The translations under genes and the position numbers were made by a program. The notes beneath the pieces are model-generated. The model was not told where the DNA came from and ran no database searches. It saw nothing but the letters and a program-made list of their open reading frames with translations. From contig JAEUVO010000001.1 in the NCBI GenBank assembly GCA_016786885.1, forward strand, positions 37,865 to 101,864: a stretch of DNA of 64,000 nt, in the 5' to 3' direction. The first letter of the stretch is position 1. Every line of letters begins with the position of its first letter. Of this stretch, positions 51,343-60,344 are shown in pieces. The stretch comes from Chitinophagaceae bacterium. Lineage in GTDB: Bacteria; Bacteroidota; Bacteroidia; Chitinophagales; Chitinophagaceae.

Positions 51343-53481
51343 ATGCAAGTAGAAAAATTCTATTATGACAACAAGATTGTAAAAGCATTTGGCTTTGCAA
51401 CTATCATTTTTGGCATAGTAGGTATGCTGGCAGGTTTATGGGCTGCTATCCAGATTTATTATCCGGCTATCAGCTTAAACTTTGCCCCTACCACTTTTGG
51501 CCGCATTCGTCCGTTGCATACCAATGCGATAATCTTTGCCTTTGTAGGTAACGCATCATTTGCAGGTATTTATTATTCCCTGCAGCGTCTTTGCAAAGCC
51601 AGAATGTTCAGCGATAAACTGAGCTGGCTGCACTTTTGGGGCTGGCAGGCAATCATTGCGGCGGCAGCAATTACTTTGCTTTTAGGATATACAACCGGTA
51701 AGGAATATGCAGAACTTGAATGGCCGATTGATATTGCCATTACACTCATCTGGGTAGTTTTTGGTATCAATATGTTCGGAACGATTTTAAAAAGAAGAGA
51801 GAAACACTTGTATGTAGCAATCTGGTTTTATATAGCTACCTGGGTTACCGTTGCCATGCTGCATATTGTAAACTCAATTGAAATTCCTGTTTCGGCTTTT
51901 AAAAGTTACAGCTGGTATGCAGGTGTACAGGATGCGCTGGTACAATGGTGGTATGGTCATAATGCGGTAGCATTCTTCCTTACTACACCTGTATTGGGTT
52001 TGATGTACTATTTCCTGCCCAAAGCTGCAAACCGGCCGGTCTACTCTTATCGTCTTTCTATTATTCACTTCTGGGCATTGATATTTATATATATCTGGGC
52101 TGGCCCTCACCACCTGTTATACTCTGCTTTACCCGACTGGGCACAATCACTGGGAGTTGTTTTTTCTATAATGCTCATTGCTCCAAGCTGGGGAGGTATG
52201 CTGAATGGTTTGTTTACCCTTCGTGGTGCCTGGGATAAAGTAAGAGAAGATCCGGTTTTAAAATTCATGGTGGTAGCTATTACCTGCTATGGTATGAGCA
52301 CATTTGAGGGGCCGATGCTCAGTCTAAAGAGCATTAATGCTATTTCGCACTTCACCGACTGGACCATAGCCCACGTACACATAGGCGGATTGGGATGGAA
52401 TGGCTTCCTTGCTTTTGCAATACTTTATTATATGATCCCCAAAATGTGGGGCACTACTTTATATTCCAAAAAATTAGCCACTAATCATTTCTGGCTTGGC
52501 ACTATTGGTATCATTTTGTATGCGGTACCTCTTTATTGGGCCGGTTTTGAACAAGCTTCCATGTGGAAACAGTTTACTCCCGAAGGACAAATAAAATATG
52601 ATTTCCTGCAGACTGTTACCAACCTTATTCCGATGTACATCTCCCGTAGTATCGGTGGTACTTTGTACCTGGCTGGTGCATTAATGATGGTTTACAATTT
52701 GTATAAAACGGTCAAAAAAGGAGTATTCATTCCTAACGAAGCTGCAGAAGCCGCACCACTGGTAAAAGAAACCAGCCATAAAAAAGAATACTGGCACCGT
52801 GTTATTGAAAGAAAACCATTGACCATGCTGGTGTTGAGTCTTATTCTTGTTGCTATTGGCGGCCTGGTACAGATGATACCCACATTCCTGGTAAAATCAA
52901 ATGTACCCACTATCGCCAGTGTAAAACCGTATACACCATTAGAGCTGCAGGGAAGAGATATTTATGTCCGTGAAGGTTGTTATACCTGTCACTCGCAAAT
53001 GATCCGGCCGTTCCGTGATGAAGTAGCGAGATATGGTGAATACTCCAAAGCTGGTGAATTTGTATATGACCATCCTTTCCAATGGGGAAGTAAAAGAACT
53101 GGTCCGGACCTGGCAAGAGAAGGAGCGCCTAAATTAAAGAGACCCGATTCATGGCATTACAATCACATGTACGACCCAAGGTCAATGTCTCCCGGATCAC
53201 TGATGCCTCAATATGTATGGCTGATCGATAATAAACTGGATACCAGTTCCACCCCGGCTAAGATCAGGGCCATGAGAACACTTGGCGTTCCATATCCGGA
53301 AGGATATGACAAGATTGCCAACCGGGATTTGATGCACCAGGCTGATTCTATTGCAGCGAATCTCAAAAAGGATAAAATTGAAACTCCTTCAGACATGGAG
53401 ATCATAGCATTGATCGCCTACCTGCAGCGTCTTGGCCGTGATATTACCAATGAACCTAAACCAGTAGCAGAAAACAAATAA
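51343..53481 (+). CDS. ccoNO: fused CcoN-CcoO subunits of cbb3 cytochrome oxidase
   Basis: 712 aa. Residues about 1-480 are the heme-copper subunit CcoN (12 TM helices): FGRIRPLHTNAIIFAF with a low-spin heme His, YGHNAVAFFLTTPVLG with CuB-site His, GPHHLLYSALPDW with the His pair, and AHVHIGGLGWNGF with heme His ligands. After a linker, CcoO follows (TM about 495-515, then heme c CYTCH at 546-550, and MIRPFRDEVARYGEYSKAGE). The fusion is usual in Bacteroidota. It is the core of a high-affinity oxygen reductase in the inner membrane. Confidence 0.97.
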   Translation: MQVEKFYYDNKIVKAFGFATIIFGIVGMLAGLWAAIQIYYPAISLNFAPTTFGRIRPLHTNAIIFAFVGNASFAGIYYSLQRLCKARMFSDKLSWLHFWGWQAIIAAAAITLLLGYTTGKEYAELEWPIDIAITLIWVVFGINMFGTILKRREKHLYVAIWFYIATWVTVAMLHIVNSIEIPVSAFKSYSWYAGVQDALVQWWYGHNAVAFFLTTPVLGLMYYFLPKAANRPVYSYRLSIIHFWALIFIYIWAGPHHLLYSALPDWAQSLGVVFSIMLIAPSWGGMLNGLFTLRGAWDKVREDPVLKFMVVAITCYGMSTFEGPMLSLKSINAISHFTDWTIAHVHIGGLGWNGFLAFAILYYMIPKMWGTTLYSKKLATNHFWLGTIGIILYAVPLYWAGFEQASMWKQFTPEGQIKYDFLQTVTNLIPMYISRSIGGTLYLAGALMMVYNLYKTVKKGVFIPNEAAEAAPLVKETSHKKEYWHRVIERKPLTMLVLSLILVAIGGLVQMIPTFLVKSNVPTIASVKPYTPLELQGRDIYVREGCYTCHSQMIRPFRDEVARYGEYSKAGEFVYDHPFQWGSKRTGPDLAREGAPKLKRPDSWHYNHMYDPRSMSPGSLMPQYVWLIDNKLDTSSTPAKIRAMRTLGVPYPEGYDKIANRDLMHQADSIAANLKKDKIETPSDMEIIALIAYLQRLGRDITNEPKPVAENK

Positions 53482-53491
53482 AACCTGAAAA

Positions 53492-53653
53492 ATGAAGTTC
53501 ATTAATTATTTAGAAAAAGTAAGCGGTGTCGACATCTTTGGACTGACCTCACTTTTGATCTTCTTTTTGTTTTTTGTTGTCATGCTGACATGGGTATTCA
53601 AAACAAAGAAGAAAAATTTCCAGGACATCAGCCGTATTCCTTTAGACAATTAA
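53492..53653 (+). CDS. ccoQ: CcoQ-like small subunit
   Basis: 53 aa. One TM helix (residues about 14-36: LTSLLIFFLFFVVMLTWVF) flanked by a short N-terminus and a basic C-terminus (KTKKKNFQDISRIPLDN), as in CcoQ/FixQ. Lies 10 bp after ccoNO and 18 bp before ccoP. Stabilises the cbb3 complex. Confidence 0.82.
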   Translation: MKFINYLEKVSGVDIFGLTSLLIFFLFFVVMLTWVFKTKKKNFQDISRIPLDN

Positions 53654-53671
53654 TAATTAAACTAACCTGTA

Positions 53672-54865
53672 ATGCTTTTATATATGCGTACTAAAACAAA
53701 ACACATACTGGGCTTACTGGCCTCGTTATTAATAATGGCTGCTCAGCCTGTTTGGGCTGCCGGTCCGCCAGAGCCTTCAATATTCAACAACCCGCTGGCA
53801 TTAACGCTAATCATTTTGATGGCATTGTTACTGATCATCATTGGTATTCTTGCTAATATTCTGATCGGTGCAGCTGATGTAAAACTAAAAAAAAGAAAAA
53901 AAGAAAAAAGCAGTACTTCAATTGCCGTAGCCTCTTTGCTGATCATAATGCTGCTTTCAGGACCTGCATTACTTGCCCAGGATGCTGCAGCTACGACTGA
54001 TGCCGCTAAAACAGCTGCCAAAACAATTGGTGGAATGTCAGCGTCTACATTTTATATCATGGCAACAGTATTGTTTCTTGAATTGTTTATCATCATTGCA
54101 TTACTGATCAACATCAAGTTCTTACTGAAAACAGAAAAAGAAAAGCTGGAAACAAGCGTGGAACCAGCTGAAGTAAAAGCCAATAAGCTTAGCTGGTGGG
54201 ACAGATTCAATAAACTCCGCCCGGTAAGTGAAGAAGCAGACCTAGATCTCGGTCATGATTATGATGGCATTCGTGAACTGAACAATCGTCTTCCGCCATG
54301 GTGGCTATATGGATTTTATCTCTGTATCGTTTTTGCTGCCATTTACCTGTGGCGCTTTCATGTGTCTCATACCGGACCTTCCAGCAAACAGGAATACGAA
54401 AGATCAGTGGCAAAAGCTGAAGCTAAGATTCAAGAGTACCTGAAACAAAAAGGAGAAGCAGTTGATGAGAATACAGTGACACTACTTACCAGTGCTGAAG
54501 ATATACAAGCAGGAAAAGCAATATTTACCGATCCGACCAAATGCCCCGCTTGTCATGGCGCAGATGGTGGAGGGAATACTGTAGGTCCTAACCTGACAGA
54601 TGAATATTGGATATATGGAGGCAATATTAAAAACATTTTCAAGACGATAAAGTATGGTGCAAATAATGGTATGAAAAGCTGGAAAGACGAATTGTCTGCA
54701 AAGCAAATGGCACAGGTAGCCAGTTATATAAAATCATTAAAAGGTACTAAACCTGCCAATCCAAGAGCGCCGCAGGGAGAATTGTATAAAGAAGAAGCGG
54801 CCCCGGCTGCTCCTGCAGTTGATTCTGCAGCCACCGAGGCAAAGAAAGTGGCAATGAACCAGTGA
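53672..54865 (+). CDS. ccoP: CcoP subunit of cbb3 oxidase, monoheme, extended N-terminus
   Basis: 397 aa. N-terminal hydrophobic segments: a signal-like helix (about 10-30), TM about 42-66, TM about 82-102 and TM about 128-150, then the CcoP TM (WWLYGFYLCIVFAAIYLWRF) near 210. A single heme c motif CPACH is at 291-295 with axial-Met region GMKSW. Canonical CcoP has two hemes; this form has one, as in many Bacteroidota. The C-terminus is Ala/Pro/Lys-rich. A start at ATG 53684 is also possible. Confidence 0.92.
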   Translation: MLLYMRTKTKHILGLLASLLIMAAQPVWAAGPPEPSIFNNPLALTLIILMALLLIIIGILANILIGAADVKLKKRKKEKSSTSIAVASLLIIMLLSGPALLAQDAAATTDAAKTAAKTIGGMSASTFYIMATVLFLELFIIIALLINIKFLLKTEKEKLETSVEPAEVKANKLSWWDRFNKLRPVSEEADLDLGHDYDGIRELNNRLPPWWLYGFYLCIVFAAIYLWRFHVSHTGPSSKQEYERSVAKAEAKIQEYLKQKGEAVDENTVTLLTSAEDIQAGKAIFTDPTKCPACHGADGGGNTVGPNLTDEYWIYGGNIKNIFKTIKYGANNGMKSWKDELSAKQMAQVASYIKSLKGTKPANPRAPQGELYKEEAAPAAPAVDSAATEAKKVAMNQ

Positions 54866-54878
54866 AACAAGTATTACA

Positions 54879-56324
54879 ATGAATGAAAATGTAACCAACG
54901 AGACTACACCCGAAGAAAACCTGAATGAATCGTTTCGTGACAGGATAGCCACTGTTGATGCCAAAGGGAAAAGAAAATGGGTTTTTGCGCAAAAACCAAA
55001 AGGGAAGTTCTATAATATCCGCACCTGGGTAAGCTGGGGATTTTTTATACTATTCTTTGCCCTGCCGTTTATTAAAGTAAATGGCAGGCCCTTGTTTCTT
55101 TTCAATATTCCTGATGCCAAGTTTATCATTTTCGGAAAAATATTCTGGCCCCAGGATTTTTTCATCTTCGGGTTAACGATGGTTACATTCATCATTTTCA
55201 TCGTTCTTTTTACTGCTGCCTTTGGTCGCCTATTTTGCGGATGGGTATGTCCGCAAACCATTTTTATGGAGATGCTATTTCGTAAAGTGGAGTATTTGAT
55301 TGAAGGAGATGCCGCAAAACAAAAGATCCTGAAAAACTCCCCCTGGACGGCAGAAAAGATCCGCAAGAAAACCATCAAGCATATTGTCTTTTACTTGCTG
55401 GCATTTATTATTGCCAACTTTTTCCTCGCCTATATCATCGGCATGGATGAGCTGGTAAAGATCATTACAGAACCGGTGAGCAAACATGTGATTGGTTTCA
55501 TGTCAATATTGTTATTCTCCGGCATCTTTTATGGAGTATATGCTTATTTCCGGGAGCAGGCCTGCACAGTTGTTTGTCCCTATGGCCGACTGCAAAGCGT
55601 ATTACTTGACCGCAACTCCATGATTGTAGCGTACGATCACGAAAGAGGAGAGCCAAGAGGAAAATACAAAAAGAATCAGCCGGCAGAACTAAATACCGGC
55701 GATTGCATAGATTGTTTTCAGTGTGTGAAAGTATGTCCTACTGGTATAGATATCCGCAATGGCACACAAATGGAATGTGTTGGCTGTACTGCCTGTATCG
55801 ATGCCTGTGATAAAATGATGGATGCAGTAGACCGGCCACGGGGACTTGTACGTTATGCATCTGAAAATGGCATAGCCGAAGGAAAAAAACTCAGGTATAC
55901 CGGCAGGATGAAATTCTATACAGTTCTACTGATCTTTTTGACTGGTATCCTAGCAACACTCCTGCTTACCCGTAAGGATATCGACGGCACCATAGTAAGG
56001 ACGAGGGGTCAACTTTACCAGGAAAGAGGAACTGACAGTCTCAGTAACCTCTTTAATATCAAAATCATCAATAAAACAATCAAGGATATTCCGGTTACAC
56101 TGCACCTGGAAGGCGATGCGGCAACAATTGGAAAAATAGAAATGGTTGGAGCAAGAGAAGTGTTGCTTAAACAGGAAGACCAGGCTACAGGATCATTTTT
56201 TATCGTACTGCCAAGAACTTATATAACCAAAAGAAAAATGAAACTGGAAGTGGGATTGTATGAAGGAGACAAAAAGGTTACGAGCATTAAAACTAATTTC
56301 ACCGGGCCTTTCAGCAGGCAGTGA
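54879..56324 (+). CDS. ccoG: CcoG (RdxA/FixG) cupric reductase/assembly protein
   Basis: 481 aa. Several TM helices; polyferredoxin part with RLFCGWVCPQTIFME, ACTVVCPYGRLQ, and two 4Fe-4S motifs CIDCFQCVKVCPTGID and CVGCTACIDACDKM (about residues 262-310). C-terminal periplasmic immunoglobulin-like domain (about 370-481, FixG_C). It reduces Cu(II) for cbb3 assembly. Lies 13 bp after ccoP; ccoH follows 20 bp later. Confidence 0.95.
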   Translation: MNENVTNETTPEENLNESFRDRIATVDAKGKRKWVFAQKPKGKFYNIRTWVSWGFFILFFALPFIKVNGRPLFLFNIPDAKFIIFGKIFWPQDFFIFGLTMVTFIIFIVLFTAAFGRLFCGWVCPQTIFMEMLFRKVEYLIEGDAAKQKILKNSPWTAEKIRKKTIKHIVFYLLAFIIANFFLAYIIGMDELVKIITEPVSKHVIGFMSILLFSGIFYGVYAYFREQACTVVCPYGRLQSVLLDRNSMIVAYDHERGEPRGKYKKNQPAELNTGDCIDCFQCVKVCPTGIDIRNGTQMECVGCTACIDACDKMMDAVDRPRGLVRYASENGIAEGKKLRYTGRMKFYTVLLIFLTGILATLLLTRKDIDGTIVRTRGQLYQERGTDSLSNLFNIKIINKTIKDIPVTLHLEGDAATIGKIEMVGAREVLLKQEDQATGSFFIVLPRTYITKRKMKLEVGLYEGDKKVTSIKTNFTGPFSRQ

Positions 56325-56344
56325 TTATAACAAAAATAATTACC

Positions 56345-56782
56345 ATGAATTGGGGAAACAAATTACTACTTGCATTCATTGCCTTCGGCTCAGGTATGGG
56401 TTACCTGGCATACCGTTCGATGAACACTGATTTTGAGCTGGTGGAGAAAGACTATTATAAACAAGAACTACGCTACCAGCAGGTTATTGACGGAACAGCG
56501 CAGGCAAATTCACTTTCTTCTCCTGTAAAACTTGAACAAAAAAAAGAAATTATTATTCTTCAGTTACCAGAAGAGATGAAAAATAAATCCGTGTCCGGTG
56601 ATGTTTGGTTCTACTGTGCTTATGATTCAAAAAAAGATAAAAAATTCACTTTGAAAACTGATAGCCAGGCAGCTCAATCATTCACTGTTAACTCAATAGC
56701 TCCGGGCAACTATACTGTTAAAATAAAATGGAGTGCTGAGGACAAAAGTTATTATTCTGAAACAGGCGTAACTATTTTCTGA
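56345..56782 (+). CDS. ccoH: CcoH (FixH) assembly protein
   Basis: 145 aa. The start MNWGNKLLLAFIAFGSGMGY is used instead of a GTG codon at 56321 that would overlap ccoG. One N-terminal TM helix (about 6-23), then the family motif DFELVEKDYYKQELRYQQVID and a beta-sandwich outside the membrane. Needed to assemble cbb3 oxidase. Its stop overlaps the next ATG (TGATG). Confidence 0.9.
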   Translation: MNWGNKLLLAFIAFGSGMGYLAYRSMNTDFELVEKDYYKQELRYQQVIDGTAQANSLSSPVKLEQKKEIIILQLPEEMKNKSVSGDVWFYCAYDSKKDKKFTLKTDSQAAQSFTVNSIAPGNYTVKIKWSAEDKSYYSETGVTIF

Positions 56783-57498
56783 TGTTATGGGGAGCCATCA
56801 TATCAGGATTTACGCTTGGAGCTGCCGGCAGCCTGCATTGTGTGGGTATGTGCGGTCCGTTAAGTTTAGCATTGCCTACCCATCATTTATCTAATACGCA
56901 AAAGTTTCTTTCCCTGCTTACCTACCAGTTTGGCAGGATCATTACTTACAGTTTCATAGGACTGATCTTCGGATTAGCCGGAAGAAGGATCTATATAAGC
57001 GGATACCAGCAATGGTTTTCCATTGCTTTAGGTATAATTGTACTGGTAATGGCTGGCATGTATTTTATAAGTAAGAACAGTGTTCATTTCTCGTTCTTTA
57101 ATCGTTTTTATTTTTCCATCCAGCAATTAATCAGCCGACTGCTAAAAAAACAAAACGGCCTGCTTAGTTTTTTGCTATTAGGTCTGGCAAATGGTTTATT
57201 GCCCTGTGGGCTTGTTTATGTAGCAGTTGCTGCCACACTTTCTTTTACTGAGATAGCCGAGAGTGTGAGCTTCATGGCCATGTTTGGTGCTGGCACATTG
57301 CCAGCTATGATGCTGATGGGTTATGCCGGTCAAATGATGAACGTTGAAGCCAGGAAACTAATGAGAAAAGCTATACCTGTATTTATTACATTGATGGGGG
57401 TTTTGCTTATTCTGCGGGGGTTGAACCTTGGTATTCCTTTTATAAGCCCCGAAATGCCACAATCACCGGGAGATGCAACTGTGTGTCACCCTCAGTAA
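56782..57498 (+). CDS. DsbD/TauE-like membrane protein linked to cbb3 assembly
   Basis: 238 aa. Six TM helices. The N-terminal motif GSLHCVGMCGPLSLAL and the second half GLANGLLPCGLVYVAV form the paired Cys-Gly-Pro/Pro-Cys-Gly sites of the DsbD_2/sulfite-exporter-like family (PF13386 type). Such proteins follow ccoGH in many genomes and are thought to assist copper or redox handling during oxidase assembly. It overlaps ccoH by 1 bp, so it is translationally coupled. The exact role is unproven. Confidence 0.85.
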   Translation: MLWGAIISGFTLGAAGSLHCVGMCGPLSLALPTHHLSNTQKFLSLLTYQFGRIITYSFIGLIFGLAGRRIYISGYQQWFSIALGIIVLVMAGMYFISKNSVHFSFFNRFYFSIQQLISRLLKKQNGLLSFLLLGLANGLLPCGLVYVAVAATLSFTEIAESVSFMAMFGAGTLPAMMLMGYAGQMMNVEARKLMRKAIPVFITLMGVLLILRGLNLGIPFISPEMPQSPGDATVCHPQ

Positions 57499-57514
57499 TT
57501 CTTAAGTATATCAT

Positions 57515-57736
57515 TTATTCTTTATCCAGGTAGCCCCATTCCTGCTCATCTTTCAATTCAGGATACTCCTTTTTCCCATACCGGATAACCTGGTAAACCA
57601 TCCAGGCTACTGCCACCGGAGAAATAATGAAAATAAATTCTGCAATACCTATTGCTGTTCCGGTAAGAATGAGAATGCAGTAAAGTAAAAGCAAGGAGCT
57701 GATAATTATTACCGGTATAGCTTCACTTTTGTTCAT
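57515..57736 (-). CDS. small two-TM membrane protein
   Basis: 73 aa. TM helices about 6-26 (AIPVIIISSLLLLYCILIL) and 32-52 (EFIFIISPVAVAWMVYQVI), then an acidic C-terminus (EYPELKDEQEWGYLDKE). No domain recognised. It is 41 bp after the histidine kinase gene on the same strand, so perhaps co-transcribed with it. Function unknown. Confidence 0.5.
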   Translation of the reverse strand: MNKSEAIPVIIISSLLLLYCILILTGTAIGIAEFIFIISPVAVAWMVYQVIRYGKKEYPELKDEQEWGYLDKE

Positions 57737-57777
57737 ACTTTAAAAATACACAATAGAAGAAAAGCAGAAAAAAATGC

Positions 57778-59349
57778 TTACAGAACGGAGGGCTCCTGGT
57801 ACTCCGGAAGGCTGATAGTAACCTCAGTTCCCTTTTCCAGTTCACTTAGCAGCTCAATATCCCCGCCCAGCAAGGTAACATATCGTTTTACAATTGGCAA
57901 GCCAAGACCTGTACCCTGAATATTACTGACATTTTTGGCACGAAAAAAAGTGCTGAAGAGATGAGGTTGGTCTTCATCGGGTATTCCGAGACCATGATCC
58001 TTTACAGAAATGATCAACTCATTATTTTCTACCACCGTACTTACTTTTACAGTCTTACCTTCCTGCGAAAATTTTATCGCATTAGAAATAAGGTTAAGCA
58101 AAATATTTTTAAGCATTCTTTTGTCCGTTTTAAAACTGGCATCCCCTGAACAAACAGGGATAATCTCCTGCCCGTTTTTCAGATGAGCTTTCATTTCATC
58201 TACTACGTCTTCAATAAAATCTTTCACGCAGAAAGAAGAAACCGTAACTCCTACTTTCCCTTCCTCCAGTTTGCCAAGCGACAGAAAATCTTCCAGCAAC
58301 TCATTCATATGATTCACTGAGTCTTTGATCCTTCTTATATGCTTTTCCCTTTTCTCAAAATCATCTGTCTCAGGGTATTTTGAAACCAATGTAGCAGAAG
58401 AAAGAATAGTACTCAGAGGTGTTCTGAATTCATGGGAGGCCATTGAAACAAACCTGCTTTTTATTTCATTCAACTGCCGCTCTTTATCCAGCGACTCACT
58501 TAATTCCAGCTGCGATTCTTCCAGTTTCTGTAATGCCTCTTTCAGTATAATTGTTCTTTCTTCTACTTTTCCTTCCAGGTCTGCATTAAGTTTCCTGATA
58601 TCATTACTTATCTTTTCCAATTCCATTTTCTGACGCAGCAGGTTCTTTTCAATTTCTTTCCTAGCAGTAATATCAACGATAAACCCGATCACAAAAGCTT
58701 CACTCTTCTGCATATAATGGCTAAGGCTTATCTCAACAGGAAATTCAGAATCATCCTTTCTTCTTGCATACAGATCCCGTCCTGTACCCATCGACCTGTT
58801 GGACGGTTTTTTATAAAAGCCCTCCCGCAGACCAACATGTTTGTCATGAAAACGCTGTGGGATCAGTTTTTCGATCTTCTCACCAAATAACTCATTTGAT
58901 GAGTAGCCAAACATCCTTTCGGCAGCAGGATTGATAAGAATGATACTACCTGTTTTATCAGTCAGGAGAATGCCTTCCGTAGCATTTTCAAACAGGGAAG
59001 CCATATGTGTTTTCTCATAGGCAAAATTCTGCTGCATCCTCTTCAGGTAAAAGATAACGATCACGGAAAAAACGACAACAAAAAGTGAATACACCTGTGA
59101 AAGCAAGGCCCGGATAATATCGTTCTGTTCATTTTTGAAATAAATGACTAGCCCCGTCATAACCACCATGCTAACCACACCAGCGATCAAAGTAGACCTC
59201 CACCCCGGTATAAAAGCTGTCAGTATGATAAAAAGCAGCATGCCACTTACTGCCAGTTCATAATCTTTAAACAAAAAAGCAAGTGTTATGGCAAATCCAA
59301 AAACAAAGATTGCCCATGCAATTATTATACGACTGTTCAGATTACCCAT
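57778..59349 (-). CDS. membrane-bound PAS histidine kinase
   Basis: 523 aa. Three to four TM helices (about 8-105), then a PAS domain (about 115-235; LFENATEGILLTDKTGSIIL, with LIPQRFHDKHVGLREGF), a coiled coil (about 235-295) and a HisKA/HATPase core: H-box FVSMASHEFRTPLSTI, N-box LNLISNAIKF, G1 KDHGLGIPDED and G2 GTGLGLPIVKR. The PAS region resembles FixL around the heme-His position, but this His occurs in non-heme PAS domains too. It lacks a receiver, and the REC-cNMP-HTH protein nearby is its natural partner candidate. It could sense O2, NO or redox state. Confidence 0.92.
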   Translation of the reverse strand: MGNLNSRIIIAWAIFVFGFAITLAFLFKDYELAVSGMLLFIILTAFIPGWRSTLIAGVVSMVVMTGLVIYFKNEQNDIIRALLSQVYSLFVVVFSVIVIFYLKRMQQNFAYEKTHMASLFENATEGILLTDKTGSIILINPAAERMFGYSSNELFGEKIEKLIPQRFHDKHVGLREGFYKKPSNRSMGTGRDLYARRKDDSEFPVEISLSHYMQKSEAFVIGFIVDITARKEIEKNLLRQKMELEKISNDIRKLNADLEGKVEERTIILKEALQKLEESQLELSESLDKERQLNEIKSRFVSMASHEFRTPLSTILSSATLVSKYPETDDFEKREKHIRRIKDSVNHMNELLEDFLSLGKLEEGKVGVTVSSFCVKDFIEDVVDEMKAHLKNGQEIIPVCSGDASFKTDKRMLKNILLNLISNAIKFSQEGKTVKVSTVVENNELIISVKDHGLGIPDEDQPHLFSTFFRAKNVSNIQGTGLGLPIVKRYVTLLGGDIELLSELEKGTEVTISLPEYQEPSVL

Positions 59350-59408
59350 CGGGTTAATAAATTGTACGACAAAGTAAGTACAAAATGGAGTGAAAAGGCA
59401 ATTGCAGG

Positions 59409-60224
59409 TTAATGCCGTTCCAAAAGTTCTTTTTCCATAGCTATCGCTTTGGGAAACAATATGTCATTTTCAAGGTGCAAATGCTGAACAAGATCATCAT
59501 CCAGTTCTTTTAAAAGCGAATAAGAAAGTGTATGACTGGTGCAGGCAGCTTCTGGTGCCGTATAGTTATTCGTAAGCCTTCGAAGCTGGTGCAATGTTTT
59601 CTCCAGAATCTCATGTTCATGATGCATGATATCTTCTACAGGTTTTCGCAAAGTACGTACCAGCAGGCTCGCATAGGATTCTTTGCTCTGGTAAGCATGT
59701 GCAATTTGTCGTATGTAGGGAAAGATGATCTCTTCTTCCTGTAGTAAATGCGGGATCATGGTTTTATCCAAAAAATTGACATGACTTTCCACTTCTGCCA
59801 GAAAGGGGTATTTTTTCAGGTGTTCAGCCACAAATTTTACCAGTTGCTCTTTTATAGAAGGTAATGATTGCCGCAGGTATTCATGATGGATATTAACAAT
59901 ATAGTCTGTCAAAAAATCAATCTTCCATGTCTCAAAAGGGAGGTAACCGGGGATATTTATTACCCTCGTGGCTTGCTTTAGCTCGTCTATTATCTCCCCC
60001 AGGTCCAGGTTTTTTGTCTCGCAAACCATTTTGAGCGGCCATCTGCCCCCGCAACAAAACTCTATTCCATGCTTTCGAAACACGGTGGCGGTCCGGTAGT
60101 GCAGTTTCACAATATCTGCGGCACAGGAATTCTCATTAATAAGGGTAGAATGGGTCAGCTTCATATTTTCACTTTCACGGGCAAAATAGTAAGATGCCTG
60201 ACCGTAAAACCTGATTTTAATCAT
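59409..60224 (-). CDS. ric: iron-sulfur cluster repair di-iron protein (RIC), second copy
   Basis: 271 aa. ScdA-like N-terminal domain with HGIEFCCGGRWPLKMVC (about 50-65) and hemerythrin-like ligands in NIHHEYL, HLLQEEEIIFPYI, MHHEHEILEKTL and HLHLENDILFPKA. It is clearly a paralogue of 45643-46383, with shared C-terminal pattern LRRLTNNYTAPEAACTS. An ATG at 60164 (MKLTHSTLINENSC) would give a 251-aa protein and aligns better with the first copy. Two FNR-like sites lie upstream. Confidence 0.9.
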   Translation of the reverse strand: MIKIRFYGQASYYFARESENMKLTHSTLINENSCAADIVKLHYRTATVFRKHGIEFCCGGRWPLKMVCETKNLDLGEIIDELKQATRVINIPGYLPFETWKIDFLTDYIVNIHHEYLRQSLPSIKEQLVKFVAEHLKKYPFLAEVESHVNFLDKTMIPHLLQEEEIIFPYIRQIAHAYQSKESYASLLVRTLRKPVEDIMHHEHEILEKTLHQLRRLTNNYTAPEAACTSHTLSYSLLKELDDDLVQHLHLENDILFPKAIAMEKELLERH

Positions 60225-60273
60225 TTGGTACTTTAAAAAAAGTTAACAACGTCTTTTATGGAGAAAAAATAAG

Positions 60274-60287
60274 GTGACGTATATCAA
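60274..60287 (-). promoter_or_regulatory. FNR-like site upstream of ric copy 2
   Basis: GTGAC-GTAT-ATCAA, the TGA-N6-TCA core. The centre is 56 bp before the ATG at 60224, and 22 bp (two helical turns) from a second site. Confidence 0.6.
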
Positions 60288-60296
60288 CTAAGGATA

Positions 60297-60308
60297 TGAC
60301 TATTGTCA
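60297..60308 (+). promoter_or_regulatory. FNR-like site upstream of the candidate sRNA
   Basis: TGAC-TATT-GTCA, a perfect palindrome. Its centre is about 42 bp upstream of the start predicted from the plus-strand promoter at 60310-60339, the standard FNR activating position. Confidence 0.6.
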
Positions 60309-60309
60309 C

Positions 60310-60339
60310 TTTGCCAGTACCGGGGGGGCTGTACTTTTG
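60310..60339 (+). promoter_or_regulatory. promoter of the candidate sRNA
   Basis: TTTG at 60310-60313, 18 bp, TACTTTTG at 60332-60339, an exact TAnnTTTG match. Transcription should start near 60345. Confidence 0.6.
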
Positions 60340-60344
60340 ACCAA

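Noticed and set aside
57778..59349. Calling the PAS kinase a heme-based FixL
   Set aside because: A His lies where FixL has its heme ligand, but this His also occurs in many non-heme PAS domains; the other heme-pocket residues cannot be verified by eye.
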